7,427 bases of DNA, from positions 1-7,427 of the forward strand of contig WFPT01000049.1 of assembly GCA_015487365.1 (NCBI GenBank), given 5' to 3'. Below the pieces are notes generated by a model. It was not told the DNA's origin, searched no databases, and saw only the letters and a list, made by a program, of their open reading frames with translations. A program made the translations under genes and the position numbers. This document shows, one piece after another, positions 1-6,861 of the stretch; the first letter of the stretch is position 1; the number at the start of each line of letters is the position of its first letter. The DNA comes from Aquificaceae bacterium. GTDB taxonomy: Bacteria; Aquificota; Aquificia; Aquificales; Aquificaceae.

Positions 1-315
1 GTAAGGGAAGAGGAGGAGGAAAAGGTAGTAAATTTTCCAAAAGCTTTAATAAATCTTTTATACAGTAAAAGGGAGCTTCTACTTGCGGCAAAGACGAAGG
101 AATACCTGAGGGGTAAAAATTGGCTTGGGGTGGTTGAAGAAGATTCTTTAGCCCTTTACCTTGCACAGGAGCTAATAGGTAAGAGGGTAAGGATTTCCTT
201 GATGGGGAAGGTAATTTATGAAGGTGAGGCAACTCCAAAAATCATCTTAAAAGGAATACCTAAGGGGCTCTCCTACTCCTTCTTGGAGGAGGAGCTAAAT
301 GTTCAGGTTCTCTAA
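1..315 (+). CDS. 3' end of an unidentified gene; candidate substrate/partner of the downstream protease (5' truncated)
   Basis: The reading frame is open from base 1 to a TAA at 313-315, giving the last 104 residues of a longer protein. A GTG at 130 could serve as a start, but the open frame before it has the same amino-acid style, so the gene most likely begins upstream of the window. The visible part opens with an acidic run (REEEEEK), then a helical stretch containing LLLAAKTKEYLRGK (residues 27-40), then a basic, probably beta-rich tail (GKRVRISLMGKVIYEG, residues 60-75). There is no membrane segment, signal peptide or cysteine. I do not recognise the family. Its last 17 bases overlap the SAVED-Lon gene, so the two are probably translationally coupled. 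In the described Calp system the gene beside the protease encodes CalpT, which is cut to leave a C-terminal fragment of about 10 kDa. A cut in the AAK segment here would leave about 74 residues. The CalpT idea rests on position and fragment size, not on recognised homology. Confidence 0.8.
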   Translation, partial: VREEEEEKVVNFPKALINLLYSKRELLLAAKTKEYLRGKNWLGVVEEDSLALYLAQELIGKRVRISLMGKVIYEGEATPKIILKGIPKGLSYSFLEEELNVQVL

Positions 316-1723
316 AATTGAGGGGGAGCACTTAAAGGGACTCCTTTATGCGGGTAAGTTGGACGACCTTATAGATGAAATTCTTTCTCAGTTTTGGAGT
401 CTTCCTCCCCTTTCCCAGTATTGGACCATACGCTACGTAAAGGAAAGGGGAGTCTATCCCAGCTTGGAGGTCCTCTCCTCAGTCTTTAATCTGGAGCTTG
501 AAGAGGCAAGGAGGCTCCTTTACGCCCCTTGGAGGGAATTCCTATTTCCCGTTGTAGGAAGGGAGGAAAAGCTCATAAGGGCCCTGGCAATTTTAAACTT
601 AAAGGGTGTAATCACCAACCTAAAACACCTGAGAAAGTCTATGGAGACTATAAGGGAGTTTTTAAAGGAAGGCTTTGCCCTTTTCTTTGACGAGGAGTTT
701 TCGGGGGAAAGTTACATGCTACCTGCGGTCATTAGTATGACCTGCGATAAAGTTCCAGAGGATGTCCTCTTTTCGGGGAAGATAGACAAAAGGGGGAGGA
801 TACACGAAGCGGACGGTTTGAGTAGGAAGAGGAGTTTGGCAAGGAGGTTAGGTTACAGGCTGGTGGAAGTTTCCCAAATAAAGGACGTAAGGAGCGTTCA
901 AAGTTGGCTGAATGCGGAATTTTACCAAGTCCCCTTTTACATAACCAAGAGCTCTGGAAACTATCAAGTGGAGCTGGATAGCTTTTACAGTTCCCTAAAA
1001 ATAGAGGACTTAAACGAAAAGCTCCACCTCCTTGAAGTTCTAAACGGCATAAGGAGGGAGGAGCTAACCCTAAGTATTGGAAATCTACCCGGAGAGCAGA
1101 GGGTTTGGGAGGAAACCTTACAAAAAATCTACAAAAGGTTAAAGGGCTTGGACGAAAAGTTAAAAGGTAGGGAATACCTACACCTTGCTATGAATTCTCC
1201 CTCCTCCTTGGCCCTTGCCTTGGGGATAGTCTTTGGAAGCCAGAAGCCCTTTACCTTCTACCACTACCAAGACGGAAGATACTACCCCATAGAGGTAAAA
1301 AACGTAAGGGAGTTAAAGGAAAGGCTTAGGACCTACAAGGAGATTGAATTTAGGTTAGAGGGTGAAGGCAAGGAGCTTGCGGTCCTCCTTTCCCTATCCC
1401 ACCACGAGTTAGTTGCGGACGTAAAGGAATGGACCAGGGGTAAGGACCTAACCTACCTAATCGTTACCCACAGGAGGGCTGGAAACCTACCCCCGGAAAG
1501 CTTAAAGGATATAGCCAAAGAGGTGGCAAGCCTTTTGCAGGAGCTTAGGGGTAAAAGGAGCTTTAAAATCTTTCACTTTTTCCTATCTTCACCCGTTGCC
1601 CTCTCCTTTCTCCTTGGAGTGGCCTTTGGGCATTACAACCTCGGATACATATACAACTACCAGAGGGGAACTTACTTTAAGGTCCTTGACTTACAGTTTT
1701 TAAGGAGGTTGAGGGAGGTTTAA
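299..1723 (+). CDS. calpL: CRISPR-associated Lon-SAVED protease, CalpL-like (cyclic-oligoadenylate-activated)
   Basis: This is a predicted ancillary effector of type III CRISPR: binding of cyclic oligoadenylate to the SAVED domain should switch on a Lon-type Ser-Lys protease. The 474 residues fall into three parts. Residues 1-125 are helical and not recognised. Residues about 128-205 look like a Lon proteolytic core: a GES motif at 136-138 or S135 offers the nucleophile, VLFSGKIDKRGRI (156-168) matches the Lon MTGEI-RGRV strand pair, and DGLSRK (172-177) matches Lon GGLKEK, which makes K177 the candidate catalytic lysine. Residues about 290-474 carry the two CARF-like halves of a SAVED domain, each with a Pro-x(4)-Leu...Gly-x-x-Phe-Gly element and aromatic strand: SPSSLALALGIVFG (300-313), SPVALSFLLGVAFG (431-444), then YNYQRGTYFKVL (452-463). 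The ATG follows GGAGGAGGAG at 285-294 and overlaps the preceding gene by 17 bases; cmr1 starts 2 bases after the stop. I see no clear transmembrane helix. The exact nucleophile is uncertain because the helix after it is shorter than in housekeeping Lon. Confidence 0.82.
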   Translation: MFRFSKIEGEHLKGLLYAGKLDDLIDEILSQFWSLPPLSQYWTIRYVKERGVYPSLEVLSSVFNLELEEARRLLYAPWREFLFPVVGREEKLIRALAILNLKGVITNLKHLRKSMETIREFLKEGFALFFDEEFSGESYMLPAVISMTCDKVPEDVLFSGKIDKRGRIHEADGLSRKRSLARRLGYRLVEVSQIKDVRSVQSWLNAEFYQVPFYITKSSGNYQVELDSFYSSLKIEDLNEKLHLLEVLNGIRREELTLSIGNLPGEQRVWEETLQKIYKRLKGLDEKLKGREYLHLAMNSPSSLALALGIVFGSQKPFTFYHYQDGRYYPIEVKNVRELKERLRTYKEIEFRLEGEGKELAVLLSLSHHELVADVKEWTRGKDLTYLIVTHRRAGNLPPESLKDIAKEVASLLQELRGKRSFKIFHFFLSSPVALSFLLGVAFGHYNLGYIYNYQRGTYFKVLDLQFLRRLREV

Positions 1724-1725
1724 AG

Positions 1726-2847
1726 ATGGAGAGGTTAGAGTTTGAGGTGGAGTTTTTAAGTCCCGCCTTCGTAGGGGGTGCGGAGCCAAAGGTGGCGGAG
1801 CTAAGGCCTACGAGCTTTGTAGGACTATTCAGGTGGTGGTGGAAGGTTGTCCTTGCAACCTTCTTAGAAAGCTCGGAGGAAATTTATAGATACGAGGGGG
1901 AAATTTGGGGGACTCAGGAAAGTGCGGGAAAAGTTTATTTAAGGGTAAGGCCGGAAAAAATCCTTACGAGTAGATGCACAAAACCGAGCTACCTCCTAGG
2001 CTTAGGGGGAAAGGGTAGGGAGTTTATAAGTCCCCCAAGCTCCTTCAAGTTGGAGGTCCTAACCTTACCTAAGTATAGGGAAGTAGTTAAAGATTTAGTG
2101 GAGTTGGCTTTAAGCTTTGGTGGTATAGGTTACAGGGCGAGGAAGGGCTTTGGCAGTATGAGGCTGAGGGGAATTAAAGTAAATTATGGGCTATTAAAAC
2201 CTTCCCATTGGGAGGAGGTCCTTGGGGGGATTAATATAAAAAAGGGGAAGGGCCTTCCCGAGCTACCCAATTTAAGGTCTTTAACCCTTTTAAGGTTTCC
2301 CTTTAAGTATAGAAACTGGGAGGAGGTCATAACCGAGCTTGGGAAAATTTACCAGAAGTTGAGGAAGGGTAACCAAGAAAAGACCAAAGAGTATTTATCC
2401 GTAGTTTATTACTTTTTAAGGAACAAAAAGCCTCTAAACTATGACGATTTATACACCAACTTAGCCCTTGGGCTTCCCGTAATGTTTCAGAGCAGGAGCC
2501 TATTCGTTTATGACAAGGGTAAAAAGAGGCAACACGCGAGGGCCCAAATTACTTGGGGAGAATTTCCCAACTCAGGGGAGGGGGACAGGAGGAGGGCCTC
2601 CACCATCCTATTTAACGTTAAGGAGGATGGTATTTACGCTTTGGCCTTTAAGGGGAGGTTCTTACCCAAAGGGGCTAAATTGAAGGTGCAGGCAAAGGGG
2701 AAGTATTGGAAGTTAAAGGGGCAAAAGCGCCCAAAACCTATATCACTTACCCTTGACGAGGAAAAGTGTAGGGATGCCTTTGATAAAATTTTAGATAGGT
2801 TAAAGACCTTTGGATTTAGGGAGGTCCCGCTATGGAGAGGCTCCTAA
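1726..2847 (+). CDS. cmr1: Cmr1, Cas7-group RAMP subunit of the type III-B complex
   Basis: Cmr1 is a subunit of the Cmr effector complex that sits at the end holding the crRNA 3' region and helps capture target RNA. The 373-residue protein has the Cmr1 signature near its N-terminus, ELRPTSFVGLFRWWWK (25-40), where RPxSxxGxxRWWW is diagnostic. It also has a RAMP glycine-rich loop, GGIGYRARKGFGSMRLRG (132-149), and a second-half RRAS motif at 289-292 (typically RRASPL in the family). These two halves fit the tandem RAMP folds of Cmr1. The ATG is preceded by GGGAGGT at 1713-1719 with 6-base spacing. The SAVED-Lon stop is only 2 bases upstream and the 3' end overlaps cmr2 by 16 bases. Assignment is firm from the motifs and gene order. 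Confidence 0.95.
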   Translation: MERLEFEVEFLSPAFVGGAEPKVAELRPTSFVGLFRWWWKVVLATFLESSEEIYRYEGEIWGTQESAGKVYLRVRPEKILTSRCTKPSYLLGLGGKGREFISPPSSFKLEVLTLPKYREVVKDLVELALSFGGIGYRARKGFGSMRLRGIKVNYGLLKPSHWEEVLGGINIKKGKGLPELPNLRSLTLLRFPFKYRNWEEVITELGKIYQKLRKGNQEKTKEYLSVVYYFLRNKKPLNYDDLYTNLALGLPVMFQSRSLFVYDKGKKRQHARAQITWGEFPNSGEGDRRRASTILFNVKEDGIYALAFKGRFLPKGAKLKVQAKGKYWKLKGQKRPKPISLTLDEEKCRDAFDKILDRLKTFGFREVPLWRGS

Positions 2848-4664
2848 TCTTTACCTTTTCACCCGTTCAGGGTTTTATATCCACTTCAAGGAGGCCCAGA
2901 GACCTCTTTACCGCAAGCTTTATACTCTCTTACCTTTCAGAAAGGGTCGCAAAGTTTTTATTAAACTCGGGGGCGAAACTAATCTACCCCCAGATTGAAG
3001 AAAGTAAAGAAGGTCTTGCCAACTACCCCAACAAGGTGTTGGCAATAGTTTATGGCGAAAATTTAGAAGAAAGGGTAGAGGAGGAGTTTAAAAAAGTTTG
3101 GGAAGATATTTACGAGTCCGTTTGGAAGGGTTTAAGCCTTAAAGGTCCAAGGGAACAATACTTACTGCACGTAAAGGATTACTTTAACCCCTTCTCCCTA
3201 TCCCTTCCCCTGATTGACGAAAGGTATTGGAGGGAAACCCTAAAAGTGGAAGAGGAGGTTAAAGCCAATAAATACAGCTTTACTTACGACCTAGTAGGGA
3301 GGCTCTTGGGAGCAAAGAAGACTTGGAGGCCCTACAAAGCCTTGGTTGATGACTACACCTACGATGGATACTTTCCAGACGGTTGCACTATGTGTGGGGA
3401 AAGGCTACACCTTGCCATAGACTGGGATAGGGAAAGTTTAAAAAAATTGTTTAAGGAGGAAGACCTCTGGCACATAAGGGGAGGCGAGAAGCTTTGTGGA
3501 GTTTGCTTGGTAAAGAGGTTTGCGGTAAAGTATTATTTCCACCAAAGGAAAATTTTAAAAAGGGAGTATTGGAGCTACCCATCAACGGAGGAGGTAGCGG
3601 GTATAAAGTTTAAGGAGGCCTTAGCTAAGATGGGAGGAGAAATTAAAGAGGGATTAAAGGCCTTAGAGGAGGACTTAAAGGATACACCCTTTTTGGTTAG
3701 GAGGGAGATAGTAAAGGGCTCTACAAAGGTTGAAGCGGAAATTTTTAGGAGGGAGGCATGGGAGAGTCTCTTTAAAAGCATGGAGGAGGTTTTAGGAAGG
3801 GAAAAGTTAGAAAAAATAAAGGAAAAAATTATTCAGGTTGCCTATGAGATAAAAAAAACTTATAAACTTGAACATAAAAATCCCTACTTTGCCATATTAC
3901 TTTCTGATGGGGACAACGTAGGGAATTGGCTCAGTATAAAGAGCACCATAAGGAAGGAGCCTTTAAGTGAAAGTTTTCACAAGGAGTTTTCCAAAAGGCT
4001 GTGTAAATACGCAAAGGATGTGGTGGAAATCAATAGGTATCCAAAACTAATAATTTATGCGGGAGGGGATGACCTTATGACCTTTATGCATCCTTATGAT
4101 GTAGTTTCCTTTGCAAAGGAATGCAATAATTTATTCTTTTCCCACTTTCAAAGTTTCGCAAAGGAAGGACAAAGGCCCACCATAAGCGCTGGAATTCTCA
4201 TAACCCATGCGAGGATGAACCTACAAAAATCCTTAGAAAGCGTAAGGGGACTTGAAAAGAGGGCAAAGAACGGGGTAGAAGGTAAAGGGGCTGTCTGCGT
4301 GGGCGTTTTAACGAAGGTGGGGAGCTTAACCTACTTCCTCTGTAAGTGGGAGGAGGTGGAGCTTTACTTAAAGTTGGTAGAACTCTTTAAAAGGGGTTAT
4401 ATAAGCTCAAACCTTCCTTATGAGTTGAGGGATGTAGTTAAGGAGAGGGAGAGGTCAGAAATTTTCCTAACGCTTCTAAGGAGGGCTATAAGGAGGAAAG
4501 TTCAAGAAAACTACCAAGAGGAAGTCTTTAAGACCGTGGAAAGTTTTTTAAAAAGGACCGGATGCTATTTAAAGGATGCTTGTCCCATAACCAACCTCGT
4601 TAATATGCTTTATGTAGCCAGATTCGTAGGTAAGTTGGAGGAGGTTGGGGATGAAGCTGTTTGA
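2832..4664 (+). CDS. cmr2: Cas10/Cmr2, HD-less, with an intact GGDD cyclase site
   Basis: This is the large signalling subunit of the Cmr complex, expected to make cyclic oligoadenylate from ATP when target RNA is bound. The 610-residue protein opens directly with the Cmr2 motif SPVQGFISTSRRPRDLF (10-26). There is no preceding HD nuclease domain, which in longer Cmr2 proteins lies N-terminal to this point. A zinc-binding set follows: C185, C188, C222 and C225 (two CxxC pairs). The first Palm domain has LLSDGDNVG (356-364). The catalytic Palm motif YAGGDDLMTF (409-418) keeps GGDD at 411-414. The C-terminal region from about 500 is helical, as for domain D4. The ATG has GGGAGGT at 2819-2825 with 6-base spacing, and lies inside the end of cmr1. 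Loss of HD with retained GGDD implies that signalling, not single-stranded DNA cleavage, is the output, which suits the SAVED protease upstream. Confidence 0.96.
   Translation: MERLLIFTFSPVQGFISTSRRPRDLFTASFILSYLSERVAKFLLNSGAKLIYPQIEESKEGLANYPNKVLAIVYGENLEERVEEEFKKVWEDIYESVWKGLSLKGPREQYLLHVKDYFNPFSLSLPLIDERYWRETLKVEEEVKANKYSFTYDLVGRLLGAKKTWRPYKALVDDYTYDGYFPDGCTMCGERLHLAIDWDRESLKKLFKEEDLWHIRGGEKLCGVCLVKRFAVKYYFHQRKILKREYWSYPSTEEVAGIKFKEALAKMGGEIKEGLKALEEDLKDTPFLVRREIVKGSTKVEAEIFRREAWESLFKSMEEVLGREKLEKIKEKIIQVAYEIKKTYKLEHKNPYFAILLSDGDNVGNWLSIKSTIRKEPLSESFHKEFSKRLCKYAKDVVEINRYPKLIIYAGGDDLMTFMHPYDVVSFAKECNNLFFSHFQSFAKEGQRPTISAGILITHARMNLQKSLESVRGLEKRAKNGVEGKGAVCVGVLTKVGSLTYFLCKWEEVELYLKLVELFKRGYISSNLPYELRDVVKERERSEIFLTLLRRAIRRKVQENYQEEVFKTVESFLKRTGCYLKDACPITNLVNMLYVARFVGKLEEVGDEAV
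4637..4645 (+). promoter_or_regulatory. Ribosome binding site deciding the cmr3 start
   Basis: GGAGGAGGT lies within the 3' end of cmr2, 5 bases before the ATG at 4651. A TTG at 4645 is also in frame, but its first base is part of this Shine-Dalgarno sequence, so a ribosome could not use it with this site. The ATG is therefore the better start. Confidence 0.75.
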
Positions 4665-5613
4665 GGTAAAGGCTCAAAATCCCCTCTGGTTTGGAGGTTT
4701 AAAGCATGTGTTGGCGGGTGAAGAGCACTACGCAAAGGTTCAGACCTTACCGAACGTAATGAGGTTCTTCCCAGCGGTAAAGGACGAGGAAGGGAGGGGA
4801 AAAATTTACGGAGTATTGATTAAAAAGGGGAATGAGCTTTACTTCCCCATGCCCGCGGACGTTGTGGGAAGGAGGAAGACGGGTGGGGATTGGAAGCTCT
4901 TGGAGTTGAAAAACCTTGGGGGGCTTGGCTATCTACCCGTAATAACTAAAACCTTAAACTCCTACGAGGGTGCGGACGGATACTTTATCTCCTACCAAGA
5001 CTTTATAAATTGGCTATACGGCTTTGGCAACTTTAAAGGGGTAAGGGAAACGAAGGAGTTTATGGAAACCGCCCTAAAAGTGGGTCTTAAAATCAACTGG
5101 GACTTGGGAACAGCCGAAGAAGGCTTCCTTTACTTTCAAGAGAGGATTTACCTTAAAAGGGACGTTTCCTTGGTCTTTTTAGCAGAAGACGTAAAGGGTA
5201 GCTTCTTTTTCTTGGGGGGAGAGAGGAATTTGGCGGAGGTTAGGGAATTGTGTAAGGAGCTCAAAGAGTTAAAGGGTGAGGTGGAAGTAAATAGGTTTAA
5301 GCACTACAAGCTCTACCTTTTGAGCCATACCTACTTTAAGGGGGAAGAAATTAAAGTGGGAGGCATCCCCTTTAAAGTAATCTGGATTTATTCAAGGGGC
5401 TCTGAGTTTGTCTCGGGCTACAAAAAGCCAGCCCTTGAAATGTTAAGGCCTGGAAGCGTTTTAATTTTAAGGGCAAAGGGGGAGGGTAAGTTAAAGAGAC
5501 TGTGTCAGGTTGAGGAAAAACCTCCGTTAAAGTTTAAAGGGGTGGAAAGATTTTTAAGCTCTGGTTGGAACACAGGAATATTAACGAAGGGAGGTGTGGA
5601 AGATGAAGTTTAA
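4651..5613 (+). CDS. cmr3: Cmr3, Cas5-group RAMP subunit
   Basis: Cmr3 contacts Cas10 and the 8-nucleotide 5' handle of the crRNA, and with Cas10 forms the base of the Cmr filament. Counting from the ATG (320 residues), family-typical elements are LYFPMPADVV (63-72; the fP.P.D segment after the first strand pair), a central segment GLKINWDLGTAEEGFLYF (145-162; matching the Cmr3 'G+ +d..t..a.eg.LY' pattern), FLGGERNLAEV (187-197), and YKKPALEMLRPGSVLIL (257-273), which corresponds to the conserved 'KP...avPaGSVy' strand near the C-terminus. Cmr3 is the most divergent subunit, but these motifs in order, the length and the place between cas10 and cmr4 make it secure. The gene overlaps cmr2 by 14 bases and cmr4 by 11. 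A TTG six bases earlier would add two residues but is disfavoured by the ribosome-site position. Confidence 0.92.
   Translation: MKLFEVKAQNPLWFGGLKHVLAGEEHYAKVQTLPNVMRFFPAVKDEEGRGKIYGVLIKKGNELYFPMPADVVGRRKTGGDWKLLELKNLGGLGYLPVITKTLNSYEGADGYFISYQDFINWLYGFGNFKGVRETKEFMETALKVGLKINWDLGTAEEGFLYFQERIYLKRDVSLVFLAEDVKGSFFFLGGERNLAEVRELCKELKELKGEVEVNRFKHYKLYLLSHTYFKGEEIKVGGIPFKVIWIYSRGSEFVSGYKKPALEMLRPGSVLILRAKGEGKLKRLCQVEEKPPLKFKGVERFLSSGWNTGILTKGGVEDEV
5587..5595 (+). promoter_or_regulatory. Ribosome binding site deciding the cmr4 start
   Basis: AAGGGAGGT lies in the 3' end of cmr3, 7 bases before the ATG at 5603. An in-frame GTG at 5594 overlaps the site itself and is not a plausible start. The ATG also places the conserved Cmr4 aspartate at residue 26, the same number as the catalytic residue of the Pyrococcus furiosus protein. 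Confidence 0.75.
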
Positions 5614-6481
5614 AAACTACCTACTTAGGGTTTTAACCCCTTTGCACGTAGGGACGGGGAGTGGCCTTGGGCACATTGACCTCCCCACTTACAGGGAGGC
5701 TTCCACCCACTTTCCCGCCATACCCTCTTCCGCAATAAAGGGCTCTTTGAGGTCCAGAAGGATTTTAGAAGTTTCCAAAAGTTTGAGCGATGAAGAGGAA
5801 AGGAAACTGAGGGAGTTACTTAAAGTAAAAGAAGGTGGGAGGGCCTCCTTAATAGACAGAGCTGTAAGTGACTTTAAAGAAATAGAAAAGGAGCCGGTAG
5901 ATGAAAAACTGAGGGAGCTTGCCATGGACTTTGGAACCAAGGACCGTGAGGGTAGGCTGGTCTTTACCGACGCAAGGATTTTATTCTTTCCCGTAAAGTC
6001 CCTCAGGGGGATATTTGCCCTCATAACTTGCCCTTACGTCCTTAAAAGGTTTAGGGAGGATACCCTCTCAGAGCTTATGGAAGTAGGGGACGTAAGGGAC
6101 CAGGATTGCATATTGGCAACCGTGGATTCAAAGGTTAAGGTTGAGGAAGAGGTGGTCTTGGAGGAATTCACCTTAAAGGTTAAGGGAATTTGCCAACCAA
6201 AGCTTAAAGGTAAGTTTGACGAGGGGAGGGTTGTGGTAGTTAGTGATAACCTCTTTAACTACATGGTGGAAACCCATACGGAAGTCCAAACCCACGTGAA
6301 GATAAACGTGGAAACGGGAACGGTCCAAAAGGGAGCCCTCTGGACGGAAGAGTACGTCCCCTCCGAAGCCATCTTTTACTTTAAGGTTATAGGGGATGGC
6401 TTTAAATACATGCCAAGGACTTTACAAATAGGTGGGAATTCAAGCACCGGTAAGGGACTTTTGGAGGTGGTGGAGCTATGA
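5603..6481 (+). CDS. cmr4: Cmr4, Cas7 backbone subunit with the target-RNA nuclease aspartate
   Basis: Cmr4 is present in several copies along the crRNA and cuts the bound target RNA at 6-nucleotide steps. From the ATG the protein is 292 residues. The N-terminus has TPLHVGTGSG (12-21) followed by D26 in HIDLP, the position of the catalytic aspartate, then IPSSAIKGSLR (40-50), the RAMP substrate-side motif. The middle has FTDARILFFPVKSLRGIFA (121-139), the strand and helix known from Cmr4. The C-terminal part has HVKINVETGTVQKGALWTEE (231-250) and the glycine-rich loop LQIGGNSSTGKG (274-285). All expected elements are present with no truncation, so RNA cleavage should work. It overlaps cmr3 by 11 bases and cmr5 by 4 (ATGA). 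Confidence 0.96.
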   Translation: MKFKNYLLRVLTPLHVGTGSGLGHIDLPTYREASTHFPAIPSSAIKGSLRSRRILEVSKSLSDEEERKLRELLKVKEGGRASLIDRAVSDFKEIEKEPVDEKLRELAMDFGTKDREGRLVFTDARILFFPVKSLRGIFALITCPYVLKRFREDTLSELMEVGDVRDQDCILATVDSKVKVEEEVVLEEFTLKVKGICQPKLKGKFDEGRVVVVSDNLFNYMVETHTEVQTHVKINVETGTVQKGALWTEEYVPSEAIFYFKVIGDGFKYMPRTLQIGGNSSTGKGLLEVVEL

Positions 6482-6861
6482 GGAGCTTTGAGCAGGAGAG
6501 GTTGAGGAGGGCCTACGAGTTCGTAAGGGAGGTTAAGGGTAAAAGCTTTGAAGAAAGCTATTCCAGCTTGGTTAAGAGGCTACCTTCTATGATTAGCCAT
6601 AATGGACTTATAACCACCCTCGCCTTTTTAAGGGCCAAGGGTAAGAAGAAGGAAGGGGAGGAAAACGCCCACTCCCTCCTGTTAAAACAGCTTACGGAAT
6701 ACTTTAACGAAAGGTTTGGAACCCCCAAGGACTACGAAAAACTTGTGGAAGAGCTGTCCCAGGTGGATGTGGCAAGGTACCTTTGGATGAGTAAGGAGAT
6801 GGTTTCCTTTTCCACTTGGTTAAAGAGGATGGCGGAGGGGTTGTTAAAGGATGAAGGGTGA
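6478..6861 (+). CDS. cmr5: Cmr5, small (Cas11) subunit
   Basis: Cmr5 is the small helical subunit that lines the minor filament of the Cmr complex next to the target RNA. The 127-residue, helix-rich, basic protein has the family core KRLPSMISHNGLITTLAFL (33-51), where 'lp.mI..nGL...laFl' is conserved, followed by a charged loop. The C-terminal FSTWLKRMAEGLL (111-123) matches the conserved 'WlKRfae' helix. The start ATG overlaps the cmr4 stop as ATGA, with GGAGGT at 6463-6468. The end overlaps cmr6 by 11 bases. Length is ordinary for Cmr5. Confidence 0.94.
   Translation: MRSFEQERLRRAYEFVREVKGKSFEESYSSLVKRLPSMISHNGLITTLAFLRAKGKKKEGEENAHSLLLKQLTEYFNERFGTPKDYEKLVEELSQVDVARYLWMSKEMVSFSTWLKRMAEGLLKDEG

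Noticed and set aside
130..315. A complete small gene starting at the GTG at 130
   Set aside because: The same frame is open back to base 1 with similar composition, and there is no good ribosome site before 130, so it is the tail of a longer gene.
299..1723. SAVED protein as a CBASS effector of a separate defence system
   Set aside because: No CD-NTase or CBASS ancillary gene is present; the gene is 2 bases from cmr1 and carries a Lon-like rather than nuclease or TIR domain.
2848..2860. Transcription terminators or promoters between genes
   Set aside because: All junctions are overlaps or a 2-base gap, and I saw no hairpin followed by a T-run between the genes.
2810..2998. 62-codon + strand open frame across the cmr1/cmr2 junction
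   Set aside because: It lies out of frame inside cmr1 and cmr2, which are both secure by motif, and its translation shows no family features.
3575..3781. 68-codon - strand open frame
   Set aside because: It is antisense to the cas10 coding region; the serine-rich product is what purine-rich coding DNA gives when read backwards.
5689..6024. 111-codon - strand open frame
   Set aside because: It is antisense to cmr4 and has the same serine/leucine-rich artefact composition; no ribosome site or family match.
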